From assembly GCF_002858765.1 (NCBI RefSeq), contig NZ_PJRP01000005.1, positions 1 through 64,000 of the forward strand: a stretch of DNA of 64,000 nt. The letters run 5' to 3'. A model generated the notes under the pieces. The model saw only the letters and a list, made by a program, of their open reading frames with translations, had not been told where the DNA came from and made no database searches. Of this stretch, positions 46,048 to 55,847 are shown in pieces. Position numbers and translations under genes: made by a program. Numbering within the stretch: the first letter of the stretch is position 1; every line of letters starts with the position of its first letter. The stretch is from Cupriavidus pauculus (GTDB lineage Bacteria > Pseudomonadota > Gammaproteobacteria > Burkholderiales > Burkholderiaceae).

Positions 46048-46599
46048 TTACTTCTTGTCCGGCTGGTTGAACGGGAACGTGCCGAACATGCTCTTGGCCT
46101 GGTTCTGCATCTGTTCCTGCATCTGTACGAACAGGTTCTTGCTCTGTTCGATGTAGTTGCTCATCATCCCCTGCATCATCGGGCCTTGCAGGTTCATGAA
46201 CTGCGACCACATGTCAGGGCTGAACGCCTCGCCCGAATACAGACCCTTCGAGTTCTCGGCGAGCTTGCCCTGGATGTCAATGAAGGCCTGGATGTTCTTT
46301 TCCAGGTAGGTGCCCATCATGCCCTGCATGGCATGGCCATAGAAACGGATGATCTGCGACAGCATGGCGCTCGAAAACATCGGCACGCCGCCCGTTTCTT
46401 CTTCCAGAATGATCTGCAGCAGAATGCTGCGGGTGAGTTCCTCGCCCGACTTTGCGTCGACGACCTTGAAGTCCTCGGTATCCATGACCAGCTGCTTGAC
46501 GTCCGCGAGCGTGATATAGGTGCTGGTCTGCGTATCGTAGAGCCGGCGATTGGGATACTTCTTGATCAGTCGCTCTGCGCCTTTTTTGGTCGTGGCCAT
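46048..46599 (-). CDS. phaR: PHB synthesis repressor PhaR
   Basis: The 183-residue protein has the PHB/PHA accumulation regulator N-terminal domain (MATTKKGAERLIKKYPNRRLYDTQTS, TYITLADVKQLV) and the C-terminal PHB-binding region rich in Gln and Met (MQEQMQNQAKSMFGTF). PhaR represses phasin genes and its own gene and is released by PHB granules. It has its own promoter and terminator, separate from phaCAB. Confidence 0.96.
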   Translation of the reverse strand: MATTKKGAERLIKKYPNRRLYDTQTSTYITLADVKQLVMDTEDFKVVDAKSGEELTRSILLQIILEEETGGVPMFSSAMLSQIIRFYGHAMQGMMGTYLEKNIQAFIDIQGKLAENSKGLYSGEAFSPDMWSQFMNLQGPMMQGMMSNYIEQSKNLFVQMQEQMQNQAKSMFGTFPFNQPDKK

Positions 46600-46670
46600 C
46601 GGTGCTCTATCCTTTTGTCGTCGCTGATGCCGGCGGTTGGCATCCGCTGCTGCGCCTGGTCGCAACGCTG

Positions 46671-46690
46671 CTGCACCGCATGCGGTGCAG
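46671..46690 (-). promoter_or_regulatory. Perfect 20-bp palindrome in the phaR leader
   Basis: CTGCACCGCATGCGGTGCAG reads the same on both strands. It lies about 70 bp before the phaR start and downstream of the promoter-like element at 46803-46831. It could be an autoregulatory operator for PhaR or an RNA structure. No binding has been shown here. Confidence 0.55.
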
Positions 46691-46802
46691 TGCGCAATGG
46701 ACGCGTCGTCCCGGCGGGATCGACGCCGCAGGCGCGCAAGATACAACCGGACCAGACCCGTGAAGAGCGCTCTTCTTTGGTGCCGGTTGCGCCATTGCCC
46801 TG

Positions 46803-46831
46803 ATTCTATGCTCAAGAAAGCACTATGGAAA
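46803..46831 (-). promoter_or_regulatory. Candidate phaR promoter
   Basis: On the minus strand TTTCCA (46831-46826) and TAGAAT (46808-46803) are separated by 17 bp, a good sigma70 match. It gives a phaR leader of about 200 nt containing the palindrome at 46671-46690. Confidence 0.55.
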
Positions 46832-46888
46832 GACGGCAGGTTTAAGGAAAACCCGCAGCAAACCGCCCTCGCACACCGAAAAGGCCTG

Positions 46889-46933
46889 AAAAAAAGGCCG
46901 CCCGCGCGCCAAGTGGCATGCGGGCGGCCTTTT
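46889..46933 (-). terminator. Intrinsic terminator of the phaCAB operon
   Basis: AAAAGGCCGCCCGC and GCGGGCGGCCTTTT pair over 14 bp with a 14-nt loop holding a small inner stem. On the minus strand it is followed by seven Ts. It sits 93 nt after the phaB stop and before the phaR promoter. Confidence 0.93.
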
Positions 46934-47025
46934 CCTGGCGCCGATCAATCGGCCCGGAATATCCGCTTGTGCACTGCGCTGGATGCGCCGCATCAACGCG
47001 GCACCCCAGCGCAGCGCCGCCGGCG

Positions 47026-47766
47026 TCAGCCCATGTGCAGACCGCCATTCAGCGAGAAGTCGGCGCCGGTCGAAAAGCCCGATTCCTCCGATGACAGCCA
47101 GGCGCAGATCGACGCGATTTCAGCCGGCTCGCCCAGGCGCTTGACCGGGATCGTGCCGATGATCTTGTCCAGCACGTCCTGGCGGATGGACTTGACCATG
47201 TCCGTGGCGATATAGCCGGGCGACACGGTGTTCACGGTCACGCCCTTGGTGGCCATTTCCTGCGCCAGCGCCATCGTGAAGCCGTGCAGACCAGCCTTGG
47301 CCGTCGAATAGTTCGTCTGGCCGAACTGGCCCTTCTGGCCGTTCACCGACGAAATATTGACGATCCGGCCCCAGCCACGGTCGGCCATGCCGTCGATCAC
47401 CTGCTTGGTCACGTTGAACAGCGACGTCAGGTTGGTATCGATCACGGCGTCCCAGTCGGACCGCGTCATCTTGCGGAAGACCACGTCGCGCGTGATGCCG
47501 GCGTTGTTGATCAGCACGTCCACCTCGCCGACTTCGGCCTTGACCTTGTCGAAAGCGGTCTTGGTCGAATCCCAGTCGGCCACGTTGCCCTCGGACGCCA
47601 CGAACTCGTAACCGAGTGCGCGCTGTTGTTCGAGCCATTTCTCCCGGCGCGGCGAGTTCGGGCCGCAACCCGCCACCACCTTGAATCCGTCCTTGGCCAG
47701 GCGCTGGCAAATCGCGGTTCCGATGCCACCCATGCCGCCGGTCACATATGCAATGCGCTGAGTCAT
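47026..47766 (-). CDS. phaB: Acetoacetyl-CoA reductase PhaB
   Basis: The 246-residue short-chain dehydrogenase has TGGMGGIGTAIC for NADP(H) and the Ser-Tyr-Lys site in ISSVNGQKGQFGQTNYSTAKAG. It reduces acetoacetyl-CoA to (R)-3-hydroxybutyryl-CoA. It is the third gene of phaCAB, 109 nt after phaA. Confidence 0.97.
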   Translation of the reverse strand: MTQRIAYVTGGMGGIGTAICQRLAKDGFKVVAGCGPNSPRREKWLEQQRALGYEFVASEGNVADWDSTKTAFDKVKAEVGEVDVLINNAGITRDVVFRKMTRSDWDAVIDTNLTSLFNVTKQVIDGMADRGWGRIVNISSVNGQKGQFGQTNYSTAKAGLHGFTMALAQEMATKGVTVNTVSPGYIATDMVKSIRQDVLDKIIGTIPVKRLGEPAEIASICAWLSSEESGFSTGADFSLNGGLHMG

Positions 47767-47875
47767 ATCCACTCCTAGTTGGCTCGCTCGATCGTTGTTA
47801 TCGATGCTCAGGTCTGTGTCGATACCGGCGGCCAGACGTTCCTCGGCACGCGCCGCCGGCATACCCCTCCTGCAA

Positions 47876-49054
47876 TCAGCGCTCGACTGCCAGCGCCACG
47901 CCCATGCCGCCGCCGATACACAGCGAGGCCAGGCCCTTCTTCGCGTCACGACGCTTCATTTCGTGCAGCAGGGTCACCAGAATGCGGCAGCCCGACGCAC
48001 CGATCGGATGGCCGATGGCGATGGCGCCACCGTTCACGTTGATCTTCGACTGGTCCCAGCCCATTTCCTTGTGCACGGCCAGCGCCTGGGCGGCGAAGGC
48101 CTCGTTGATTTCCATGAGATCCAGGTCCTTCACGCCCCAGCCGGCGCGCGACAGGCAGCGCTTGCTGGCCGGCACAGGGCCCATGCCCATCACGGCCGGA
48201 TCCACGCCGGCGTTGGCGTACGCCTTGATCGTGGCCAGCGGCGTCAGGCCCAGTTCCTTGGCCTTGGCGGCCGACATCACCACCACGGCGGCAGCGCCGT
48301 CGTTCAGGCCCGAGGCATTCGCGGCCGTCACCGTGCCGGCCTTGTCGAAAGCAGGCTTCAGGCCAGCCAAGCTGTCCAGCGTAGCGCCCTGGCGCACGAA
48401 CTCGTCGGTCTTGAAGGCCACCGGGTCGCCCTTGCGCTGCGGAATCAGCACCGGGACGATTTCCTCGTCGAACTTGCCCGCCTTCTGGGCGGCCTCGGCC
48501 TTGTTCTGCGACGCCACCGCGAACTCATCCTGGGCTTCGCGCGTGATGCCGTACTCCTTGGCCACGTTTTCGGCCGTGATACCCATGTGGTACTGGTTGT
48601 AGACGTCCCACAGGCCGTCGACGATCATCGAGTCCACCAGCTTGGTGTCGCCCATGCGGAAACCGTCGCGCGAACCCGGCAGCACATGCGGGGCGGCGCT
48701 CATGTTCTCCATGCCGCCGGCCACCACGATTTCGGCTTCGCCGGCGATGATGGCGTTGGCAGCCAGCATCACGGCCTTCAGGCCCGAGCCGCACACCTTG
48801 TTGATGGTCATGGCGGGCACCATGTCCGGCAGGCCGGCCTTGCGCGATGCCTGGCGCGCCGGATTCTGGCCCGAAGCCGCCGTCAGCACCTGGCCCATGA
48901 TCACTTCACTGACCTGGTCCGGCTTCACACCAGCGCGCTCGAGCGCGGCCTTGATCACGAGGGCGCCCAGTTCCGGCGCCGGAATCTTTGCCAGGGAGCC
49001 ACCGAACTTGCCAACTGCGGTACGAGCTGCGGAAACAATGACGATATCGGTCAT
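47876..49054 (-). CDS. phaA: Acetyl-CoA acetyltransferase PhaA
   Basis: The 392-residue thiolase has Cys88 ([11 protein letters not shown]), GHPIGASG and CIGGGMG. It condenses two acetyl-CoA to acetoacetyl-CoA. It is the second gene of phaCAB, 76 nt after phaC. Confidence 0.97.
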   Translation of the reverse strand: MTDIVIVSAARTAVGKFGGSLAKIPAPELGALVIKAALERAGVKPDQVSEVIMGQVLTAASGQNPARQASRKAGLPDMVPAMTINKVCGSGLKAVMLAANAIIAGEAEIVVAGGMENMSAAPHVLPGSRDGFRMGDTKLVDSMIVDGLWDVYNQYHMGITAENVAKEYGITREAQDEFAVASQNKAEAAQKAGKFDEEIVPVLIPQRKGDPVAFKTDEFVRQGATLDSLAGLKPAFDKAGTVTAANASGLNDGAAAVVVMSAAKAKELGLTPLATIKAYANAGVDPAVMGMGPVPASKRCLSRAGWGVKDLDLMEINEAFAAQALAVHKEMGWDQSKINVNGGAIAIGHPIGASGCRILVTLLHEMKRRDAKKGLASLCIGGGMGVALAVER

Positions 49055-49130
49055 TTGAGGTCCTTTCGAGAAAGCGAATCGCGGATCGGTTCAAAACCGG
49101 GCCGGCCGCCACGGCCAGCCCGCATGGAAA

Positions 49131-51011
49131 TCAGGCGCGCTGCTGGACGTAGCGGCCAGGTGCCGGCTCTACCGGCTGGTAATGGGCGTTGCCCAGCGTG
49201 TTGGACGCCGCGCGCTTCGGGCCTGCCTGCTTGCCCAGCCAGGCCATCCAGTCGGGCCACCAGCTGCCCGGTTGCTCCTGCGCGCCGGCCAGCCACTCGC
49301 GGGCCGATTCCGGCAACGCGTCGTTGGTCCAGTGACTGCGTTTCTTCTTGGCCGGCGGATTGATCACGCCGGCGATATGGCCAGAGGCACCCAGCACGAA
49401 GCGGAGCTTGTTCTTCAGCAGCGCGGTGGATGCATAGGCAGCCGTCCACGGCACGATATGGTCTTCGCGCGACCCATAGATGTAGGTCGGCACGTCGATC
49501 GATGCCAGGTCCACCGGGGCATTGCAGACGGTCAGCTTGCCCGGCACCTTGAGTTCGTCCTGCAGATAGGTGTGACGCAGATACCAGCAGTACCAGGGCC
49601 CCGGCAGGTTGGTGGCGTCGCCGTTCCAGAACAGCAAATCGAACGGCACCGGCGAATTGCCCTTCAGGTAGTTGTCCACCACGTAGTTCCAGACCAGGTC
49701 GTTCGGCCGCAGGAACGAGAACGTGTTGGCCAGTTCGACACCGCGCAGCAGCCCGCACGGCGCACCGGCCGCGCCGCCCAGCGTGGCCTCGCGCAGCTGC
49801 ACATGCGCCTCGTCGACGAATACATCGAGGATGCCGGTATCGGCGAAATCGAGCAGCGTGGTCAGCAGTGTCAGGCTGGCGGCCGGTCGTTCACCGCGCG
49901 CGGCCAGCACGGACAGCGCCGTCGAGATGATGGTGCCGCCCACGCAGAAGCCCAGCACGTTGATCTGGTCCTGGCCGCTGATATCGCGCGCCACCTCGAT
50001 CGCACGAATGGCCGCATGCTCGATGTAGTCATCCCAGGTGCGCTCGGCCATCGAGGCATCGGGATTGCGCCACGACACCAGGAAGACCGTATGGCCGTTT
50101 TCCACGGCGTGTCGCACCAGCGAGCTTTCGGGCTGCAGGTCAAGGATGTAGTACTTGTTGATGCACGGCGGCACCAGCAGCAGCGCGCGCGCGTAGACCT
50201 TGTCGGTCAACGGCTTGTACTGCAGCAGCTGGAAGTATTCGTTCTCGTAGACCACGGCGCCTTCGGTGACGGCCACGTTGCGGCCCACTTCAAAGGCCTT
50301 GTCATCGGTCTGCGAAATCTTGCCGCGCCCCAGGTCTTCCAGCATGTTGCGCACGCCGTTGCGCAGCGATTCGCCGCCCGACTCGATCAGGCGTTGCTGG
50401 GCATCGGGATTGGTGGCCAGGAAGTTGGCCGGCGACATGGCGTCGACCCATTGCGAGACCGCGAAGCGGATGCGCTGGCGCATCTTCGGGTCGGCTTCCA
50501 CGGCATCGGCCAGTTCGATCATGGCGCGCGCCGTCAGCAGGTAGAACGCGGCGGTATAGCGGTACGGCGCGTTGTTGCGCCAGGCAGGACTGGCGAAACG
50601 GCGATCCGACAGGCGTTCGCTGGCGCCGGCATTGCCGTTGCCGGCCGGATCGCCGTTGGCGGTCATGGCGCCCTCGCCCATTTCGCGCCAAAGCTCGGCA
50701 AAGTCCTTCAGATAGCGCTGCTGGATGCCGGCAAGCTGGTCCGGCGCGATCTTCACGGGCGCGCCGTTCGCTCCGCCAGTCGGAAATGCCTGCTGGAACG
50801 CCTTGGCGAAAGCATCGCCGCCAGGAAAGCCGCCGGGGAATGCGCCGGCCAGGCCCGCCGGGAAACCGGCCGGCATCTCGCCGTTGCTTTCAGGTGTCCA
50901 CTGACGGGACCATTCCAGCCATGCAGCTGGATCGAATGGCCCCGGCGCAAATTGAAACGGTTGGGACTTGTCTTCCTTGCCGGAAGCTGCCGCACCTTTG
51001 CCGGTCGCCAT
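49131..51011 (-). CDS. phaC: Class I poly(3-hydroxyalkanoate) synthase PhaC
   Basis: The 626-residue synthase has the lipase-like box GFCVGG with Cys356, and Asp517 (GSREDHIVPW) and His545 (GASGHIAGV). The spacing matches the C. necator triad Cys319/Asp480/His508 as I remember it, shifted by 37 residues each, so the extra length lies in the N-terminus, which contains a Gly/Pro/Phe-rich stretch (AFPGGFPGGDAFAKAFQQAF). It polymerises (R)-3-hydroxybutyryl-CoA on PHB granules. It heads the operon. Confidence 0.97.
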   Translation of the reverse strand: MATGKGAAASGKEDKSQPFQFAPGPFDPAAWLEWSRQWTPESNGEMPAGFPAGLAGAFPGGFPGGDAFAKAFQQAFPTGGANGAPVKIAPDQLAGIQQRYLKDFAELWREMGEGAMTANGDPAGNGNAGASERLSDRRFASPAWRNNAPYRYTAAFYLLTARAMIELADAVEADPKMRQRIRFAVSQWVDAMSPANFLATNPDAQQRLIESGGESLRNGVRNMLEDLGRGKISQTDDKAFEVGRNVAVTEGAVVYENEYFQLLQYKPLTDKVYARALLLVPPCINKYYILDLQPESSLVRHAVENGHTVFLVSWRNPDASMAERTWDDYIEHAAIRAIEVARDISGQDQINVLGFCVGGTIISTALSVLAARGERPAASLTLLTTLLDFADTGILDVFVDEAHVQLREATLGGAAGAPCGLLRGVELANTFSFLRPNDLVWNYVVDNYLKGNSPVPFDLLFWNGDATNLPGPWYCWYLRHTYLQDELKVPGKLTVCNAPVDLASIDVPTYIYGSREDHIVPWTAAYASTALLKNKLRFVLGASGHIAGVINPPAKKKRSHWTNDALPESAREWLAGAQEQPGSWWPDWMAWLGKQAGPKRAASNTLGNAHYQPVEPAPGRYVQQRA

Positions 51012-51332
51012 GATGTCGTCGTCTCTCTGCCTGTCGTAGTGGATGACGGGCTCGGGGTAACTGTCTCCCGACCCGCCCCGTATCCGGGTTGCGTCCGCAA
51101 GCTGCACAGGGCTGCTTGGCTCTTACGCTATGCTTGCCGGCGAAACCCTGGAATCGTTCCTCGGTTTCGATACATTTCGAGGCATTGTTGCCTTGCAATG
51201 GAGAGACTGTCAATGCGGAAATCGGCATTGCCGTGCAGGGGCCAAAGAAGTGAAGTCCGACCTACCGGACGGTAATGCTGGCGCGGGTTGCCGGGCCGGT
51301 CCACCCCTCTATTCGAGAAAGATGAAAGCCTG
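51012..51332 (-). promoter_or_regulatory. phaC upstream region
   Basis: This 321-bp gap is divergent between phaC and a small membrane protein gene. Around 51181-51238 are several CATTG/TTGC/TGCA blocks (TTGCCTTGCAATGG, CAATGCGG, GGCATTGCCGTGCA), similar in flavour to sequences upstream of phaC in Cupriavidus. No confident -35/-10 pair was found and no real small gene is supported. Confidence 0.4.
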
Positions 51333-51575
51333 ATGTATATCGTGGCAATTGGCTGGCTCTACGTCGCCCTGATGATGGCCATCACCGAGACCAGCGTCCT
51401 CGCGGGCGTGGCCACGTTCCTGCTGTACGGATTGGCTCCGGTGTCGATCGTGATGTACATCATGGGAACGCCGGGCCGGCGACGCCGGCGCAAGGCGGAG
51501 GAGGCCCGCGAAACCTCGGAAGCCGCGACAGCACAGCCGGCGCGGCTTCCGGACGACGGCGGCGTCGGGTCCTAG
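51333..51575 (+). CDS. Small inner-membrane protein
   Basis: The 80-residue protein has two hydrophobic segments (MYIVAIGWLYVALMMAI and AGVATFLLYGLAPVSIVMYIM) and a basic, alanine-rich C-terminal tail (GRRRRRKAEEA). The function is unknown. It is read away from phaC and its end overlaps the 3' end of pgeF by 4 nt. Confidence 0.7.
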   Translation: MYIVAIGWLYVALMMAITETSVLAGVATFLLYGLAPVSIVMYIMGTPGRRRRRKAEEARETSEAATAQPARLPDDGGVGS

Positions 51576-52405
51576 TCGGCCAGCCAGACCAGCGTGGCCA
51601 TGCGGCCCGTGGTGCGGTCGCGGCGGTAGGAGTAGAAACGGTCGGCATCGCTGACTGTGCAGGCATTGCCGCCGAATACGTGGGTGCAGCCGGCGCGCGC
51701 CAAACGAATGCGTGCCAGTGCATACAGATCGGCCAGGAATTTGCCTGGCGCCCCCGCGACGAATGCCGCCGCCACCGACGCGTGCTCATCGGGCAACGCC
51801 TGCTGCAGAAACGCGTCGCGTACCTCGGCACCCACCTCGAAGGCATCGGGCCCGATCGCCGGCCCGAGCCAGGCCAGCCACTGCGCCGGGGCGCCGGCAC
51901 GGGCGGCCATGCGCGCCAACGTGGCCTCGATCACGCCATCGCACAGCCCACGCCAGCCGGCGTGCGCGGCCCCGACCACTGTCCCCGCCGTGTTGCAAAG
52001 CAGCACGGGCAGGCAGTCGGCCGTCATGATGGCGCAAACGTGTCCGGGTGCGGTACTCACGCTGGCATCGGCGCGCGGCACATCGTCGCCCTCGCCAGCG
52101 TCGTCGGCGGTGACCACACCGCATCCGTGCACCTGTTCGAGCCAGCGCGGCATGGCTGGCAAGTGGGTGGCCAGCCGGGCGCGATTGGCGGCCACGGCGG
52201 ACGGATCGTCGCCAACGTGGGTGCCCAGGTTGAGCCCCCCGGCACTGCCATCCGCCAGGCCATACGGCCCTGCGCTCACGCCGCCAGGCCGCGTGGTGGA
52301 CAGCGCGCGCACCCGGGTGGGTGCCGGCCAATCGGGGACGATCCAGGCCGACATATCGGCGTCGGCATCGGCTTTCGGGCCAGCAGTTATCGGGTCAATC
52401 GTCAT
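51572..52405 (-). CDS. pgeF: Peptidoglycan editing factor PgeF (YfiH/multicopper polyphenol oxidase family)
   Basis: The 277-residue protein shows family features [35 protein letters not shown] and [12 protein letters not shown]. PgeF removes wrongly incorporated L-Ser from UDP-MurNAc precursors. It overlaps the rluD stop by 11 nt, a pairing common in proteobacteria. Confidence 0.92.
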   Translation of the reverse strand: MTIDPITAGPKADADADMSAWIVPDWPAPTRVRALSTTRPGGVSAGPYGLADGSAGGLNLGTHVGDDPSAVAANRARLATHLPAMPRWLEQVHGCGVVTADDAGEGDDVPRADASVSTAPGHVCAIMTADCLPVLLCNTAGTVVGAAHAGWRGLCDGVIEATLARMAARAGAPAQWLAWLGPAIGPDAFEVGAEVRDAFLQQALPDEHASVAAAFVAGAPGKFLADLYALARIRLARAGCTHVFGGNACTVSDADRFYSYRRDRTTGRMATLVWLAD

Positions 52406-53621
52406 CGTCGTCTGCCTCCCCTTCGTACCACTCGGGCTCGCCCTCGTCCTCGTCGTCTTCCTGGGCATACTGATCGAAGTCGAGCGCATCGATCAGCGCC
52501 TGCAGGTCTTCGGGAGGTTCTGCCTCCCACGACTTCTTGCGACCCGTGACCGGATGCAGCAGCCCCAGCCGGTATGCGTGCAGCGCCTGGCGCGTGAACG
52601 GTACGGGCAGCTGTACGCGGACGGCCGGGCGCTGACCGCGCTGCGTCGCCTTGTGGTAGACCGGATCCCCCACCAGCGGGTGGCCAATCGACTCGAAATG
52701 CACGCGGATCTGGTGCGTGCGCCCGGTTTCGAGCTGGCACATCACCATCGATACCTTCGAGCGGCCAAGCGGCACCGTGCCGAGCGTTTCAAAGTGGGTA
52801 CGCGACGGCTTGCCGCTGGCGGTATGCACGATGGCCATGCGCGTGCGCTCGCGCGGATCGCGGCCGATCGGCGCGTCGATCGTGCCTTCGTCGGGGGTTT
52901 CTCCCCAGACCAGGGCAAGGTACGTGCGCTTGACCGTGCGGGCCTGCAACTGCCGCACCAGGTCGGTCTGCGCGGTCAGCGTGCGCGCCACCACCATCAG
53001 GCCGGACGTTTCCTTGTCGAGCCGATGCACGATGCCCGCACGCGGCAGGCGCGCAGCGGGCGCGTCGCGATGCAGCAATCCATTGAGGACGGTGCCGCTC
53101 CAGTTGCCGGCAGCCGGATGCACCACCAGGCCGGCCGGCTTGTTGATGACCAGCAGCGCGTCGTCCTCGTACACCACGTCCAGCGGCACGTCCTCCGCAG
53201 TGAATGCCATCGATTCCGGCGCGGCCTGGGGGTGAATCTCGATCTGCTGCCCCATCTGCACCGACGCCTTGGCGCGGCTGGGCTCGCCGTCTACGCGTAC
53301 GGCGCCGTCCTCGATCCACTGCTGGATACGGCTGCGCGAAAACTCGTTGAAGTGCCGCGCGAGCAATTTGTCGAGGCGCTCGCCATGGGCGGCACTATCG
53401 ACTTCCAGATACAGTGGCACCAGATCAGGCGCCGCAGGCGCCGTAGCAGGCACCTCGTCATTGAATTCGCTACTGGCCTCTGCGTCGTCGTCGCCATCGT
53501 CAAAATGGTCGTCGAAGACTTCGGATTCCTCGTCCGTCACGTCGGCTTTTTCGGTGTGGCGTTCCAGACCGGCTTCGGTCTTGGGGCTTCGGCTATAATG
53601 CTTGGCGCTATTTTTTTTCAT
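52395..53621 (-). CDS. rluD: 23S rRNA pseudouridine synthase RluD
   Basis: The 408-residue protein has an S4 domain ([23 protein letters not shown]), then the synthase with catalytic Asp in [15 protein letters not shown] and GRTHQIRVH. It makes pseudouridines 1911/1915/1917 of 23S rRNA. It is longer than usual because of acidic Asp/Glu-rich tails at both ends ([12 protein letters not shown] and EGEADDDDD). Its ATG at 53621 opens with eight As. Confidence 0.94.
   Translation of the reverse strand: MKKNSAKHYSRSPKTEAGLERHTEKADVTDEESEVFDDHFDDGDDDAEASSEFNDEVPATAPAAPDLVPLYLEVDSAAHGERLDKLLARHFNEFSRSRIQQWIEDGAVRVDGEPSRAKASVQMGQQIEIHPQAAPESMAFTAEDVPLDVVYEDDALLVINKPAGLVVHPAAGNWSGTVLNGLLHRDAPAARLPRAGIVHRLDKETSGLMVVARTLTAQTDLVRQLQARTVKRTYLALVWGETPDEGTIDAPIGRDPRERTRMAIVHTASGKPSRTHFETLGTVPLGRSKVSMVMCQLETGRTHQIRVHFESIGHPLVGDPVYHKATQRGQRPAVRVQLPVPFTRQALHAYRLGLLHPVTGRKKSWEAEPPEDLQALIDALDFDQYAQEDDEDEGEPEWYEGEADDDDD
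53594..53599 (+). promoter_or_regulatory. bamD -10 element inside the rluD 5' end
   Basis: TATAAT at 53594-53599 lies 38 bp before the bamD ATG and within the first codons of rluD on the other strand. The two genes are thus divergent with overlapping promoter and coding regions. The -35 is not clear. Confidence 0.5.
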
Positions 53622-53637
53622 CCGGAACAGGTTGCCC

Positions 53638-54468
53638 ATGCAATTGCAGAGCATCAAACGCGCGAACTGGCGCGCGAAAATTGGAGCGGTTTTGCTCGCA
53701 GGCGGATGCGTCATGCTATCGGCATGCGGCCTGCTGGGAGACCAGCCTGACGAAACGGCTGGCTGGTCGGCCAACAAATTATATTCGGAAGCCAAGGATG
53801 CCCTCGATGGCGGCGACTATACGCGCGCCGTCAAGCTGTACGAAAAGCTCGAGGGCCGCTATCCGTTTGGCCGCTATGCCCAGCAGGCGCAGATCGATAC
53901 CGCCTACGCCAGCTACAAGGATGGCGAGACCGCCGCCGCACTGGCTGCGGTGGATCGCTTCATCCAGCTCCACCCGAGCCATCCGAACATCGATTACGCC
54001 TACTACCTGAAGGGCCTGATCAATTTCAACGACAACCTTGGGTGGCTGGGCCGATTCTCGGGCCAGGATCTCAGCGAACGCGACCCGAAGGCAGCCCGTG
54101 CGGCCTACGATGCGTTCCAGACCCTGGTCACGCGCTATCCGGAGAGCAAGTACACGCCTGACGCCACGCTGCGCATGCAGTACATCGTCAATGCGCTGGC
54201 CCAGCACGAAGTCCACGCCGCGCGCTATTACTACCGCCGCGGCGCCTACCTGGCCGCCGTCAACCGCGCGCAGCAGGCACTGAAGGACTACGATGGCGCG
54301 CCGGCCAACGAGGAGGCGCTGTATATCATGGTGCGGTCGTACGATGCGCTGGGCATGAAGGATCTGCGTGACGACGCGGCCCGCGTGATGGAACGCAACT
54401 ACCCGAACAGCGATTTCATCAAGTACGGAGAGCGCCGCAAGGACAAGTCCTGGTGGGAAGTGTTCTGA
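53638..54468 (+). CDS. bamD: Outer membrane assembly lipoprotein BamD
   Basis: The 276-residue lipoprotein has a signal peptide with lipobox VMLSACGLL, then tetratricopeptide-like repeats ([48 protein letters not shown]). It is the BamD/ComL component of the Bam complex that inserts outer-membrane beta-barrels. Confidence 0.95.
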   Translation: MQLQSIKRANWRAKIGAVLLAGGCVMLSACGLLGDQPDETAGWSANKLYSEAKDALDGGDYTRAVKLYEKLEGRYPFGRYAQQAQIDTAYASYKDGETAAALAAVDRFIQLHPSHPNIDYAYYLKGLINFNDNLGWLGRFSGQDLSERDPKAARAAYDAFQTLVTRYPESKYTPDATLRMQYIVNALAQHEVHAARYYYRRGAYLAAVNRAQQALKDYDGAPANEEALYIMVRSYDALGMKDLRDDAARVMERNYPNSDFIKYGERRKDKSWWEVF

Positions 54469-54511
54469 GGTTGCCCAACCGGTCCGCGCCGGACATCCGG
54501 CGCCATCCGCA

Positions 54512-54542
54512 AAAAAGCCGCACGAATTGTGCGGCTTTTTTT
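54512..54542 (+). terminator. Intrinsic terminator after bamD
   Basis: AAAAAGCCGCAC and GTGCGGCTTTTT pair around GAATT, followed by more Ts. It lies 43 nt after the bamD stop and 8 nt before the IS element. Confidence 0.93.
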
Positions 54543-54603
54543 GTTGGCCGTGACTCGTCCTGAATAAGGTTGACACTTTTCTTGCAGTGATGAGGAGAGT
54601 GCC

Positions 54604-55008
54604 TTGGAGGCGGATCGGAAGCGAACCCAACGTGACTACACGCTGGCTTTTAAGCTGGCGGTGGTGGAGGCAGTAGAAAAAGGCGAACTGACGTACAAGC
54701 AGGCGCAACACAAGTACGGAATCCAGGGGCGGTCCACAGTGCTGGTATGGTTGCGCAAGTACGGATTGCAGGACTGGAGCGGCTCGTTGCCACAGGGCGC
54801 CCGGTACGCCACGATGAAAAATCAAGACAAGACCAAGCCGGGCACGCCGGAGCAGCGTATCAAGGAACTGGAGGTCCAGTTGCGCGAGGCGCAGGAGAAA
54901 GCGCGGTTGTTCGAAGCGGTGATCGACGTGATCCAGAAGGAGCACGGGGTTCGCATGGTAAAAAAGCCTTCGGGCAAGTCCTCGCGCAAGAGCTCGTCCA
55001 AGGGCTAA
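54604..55008 (+). CDS. IS3-family transposase OrfA
   Basis: The 134-residue protein has a helix-turn-helix (TLAFKLAVVEAVEKGELTYKQAQHKYGIQGRSTVLVWLRK) and a leucine-zipper-like helix (IKELEVQLREAQEKARLFEAVIDVI). The slippery heptamer A AAA AAG at 54960-54966 near its end allows a -1 shift into orfB. The start ttg/atg region follows GATGAGGAGAG. Confidence 0.9.
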   Translation: MEADRKRTQRDYTLAFKLAVVEAVEKGELTYKQAQHKYGIQGRSTVLVWLRKYGLQDWSGSLPQGARYATMKNQDKTKPGTPEQRIKELEVQLREAQEKARLFEAVIDVIQKEHGVRMVKKPSGKSSRKSSSKG

Positions 55009-55847
55009 GCGTTAGCAGGGCTTGCCGTTACATTGGCATCAGCCGGCAGGCGTACTACAAGCGTCGCCACAGCGAACTCAAGCAGACCGCTCGGGATGCC
55101 AGTATTTGCGCCTTGGTCACCGAGGTGCGGCTGCGCCAGCCACGCATGGGCACTCGCAAGCTGCAGCAGGTCTTGCGAACTCCGCTGGAGAAGGCGGATA
55201 TCCGGGTGGGCCGTGACGGGCTGTTCGACGTTCTGCGTGCGGCCAGGCTGCTGGTGAAGCCGCTTCGGGCCTATCACAAGACCACACACAGCCATCACCG
55301 CTTCCGGCGCCACCCGAACCTGCTCAAGGATGGGCCGCAGAAGGTAGTGCCCAATGCGGCCGAACAAGTCTGGGTTGCCGACATTACGTACCTTCCCACC
55401 GCCCGGCAGACGGTCTATCTGAGCCTGGTCACGGACGCCTACTCGCGAAAGATCGTGGGCTACCACGTCCATGACAGCCTGCAGACCGAGCAGGTGAGCC
55501 AAGCGCTGAAGATGGCACTGCGCTCGCGCCAGACGCGGCAACCACTGATACACCATTCGGACCGTGGAATTCAATACTGCTCCACTTACTACCAGGCCAT
55601 CCACGAGCGGCATGGCCTGACCTGCTCGATGACCGACGGCTACGACTGCTACCAGAACGCTTTGGCCGAACGCATCAACGGCATTCTCAAGGGCGAATTC
55701 CTGCTGAACCGACCAAATGACCTGCAGCAAGCGACCCGCATGGTGAGGGAGTCTGTCCGGATCTATAACCGGGAACGGCCGCATCAGGCCCTGAAATACA
55801 AAACGCCCGATGAGATCCATCGGGCGTCGGTTGCCTTGGCCCAATAG
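54966..55847 (+). CDS. IS3-family transposase OrfB (DDE catalytic domain)
   Basis: The frame, in -1 relative to orfA, encodes HTH_21 and the rve integrase core with Asp in WVADITYLPT, Asp in HHSDRGIQY and Glu in NALAERINGILKGEF. It is most likely made only as an OrfAB fusion through the AAAAAAG slip. It is intact to the stop, giving 294 residues from the slip site. Confidence 0.9.
   Translation, partial: AFGQVLAQELVQGLSVSRACRYIGISRQAYYKRRHSELKQTARDASICALVTEVRLRQPRMGTRKLQQVLRTPLEKADIRVGRDGLFDVLRAARLLVKPLRAYHKTTHSHHRFRRHPNLLKDGPQKVVPNAAEQVWVADITYLPTARQTVYLSLVTDAYSRKIVGYHVHDSLQTEQVSQALKMALRSRQTRQPLIHHSDRGIQYCSTYYQAIHERHGLTCSMTDGYDCYQNALAERINGILKGEFLLNRPNDLQQATRMVRESVRIYNRERPHQALKYKTPDEIHRASVALAQ

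Noticed and set aside
51130..51333. Small plus-strand frame upstream of the 80-residue membrane protein
   Set aside because: No ribosome binding site, no family, and it spans the phaC control region.
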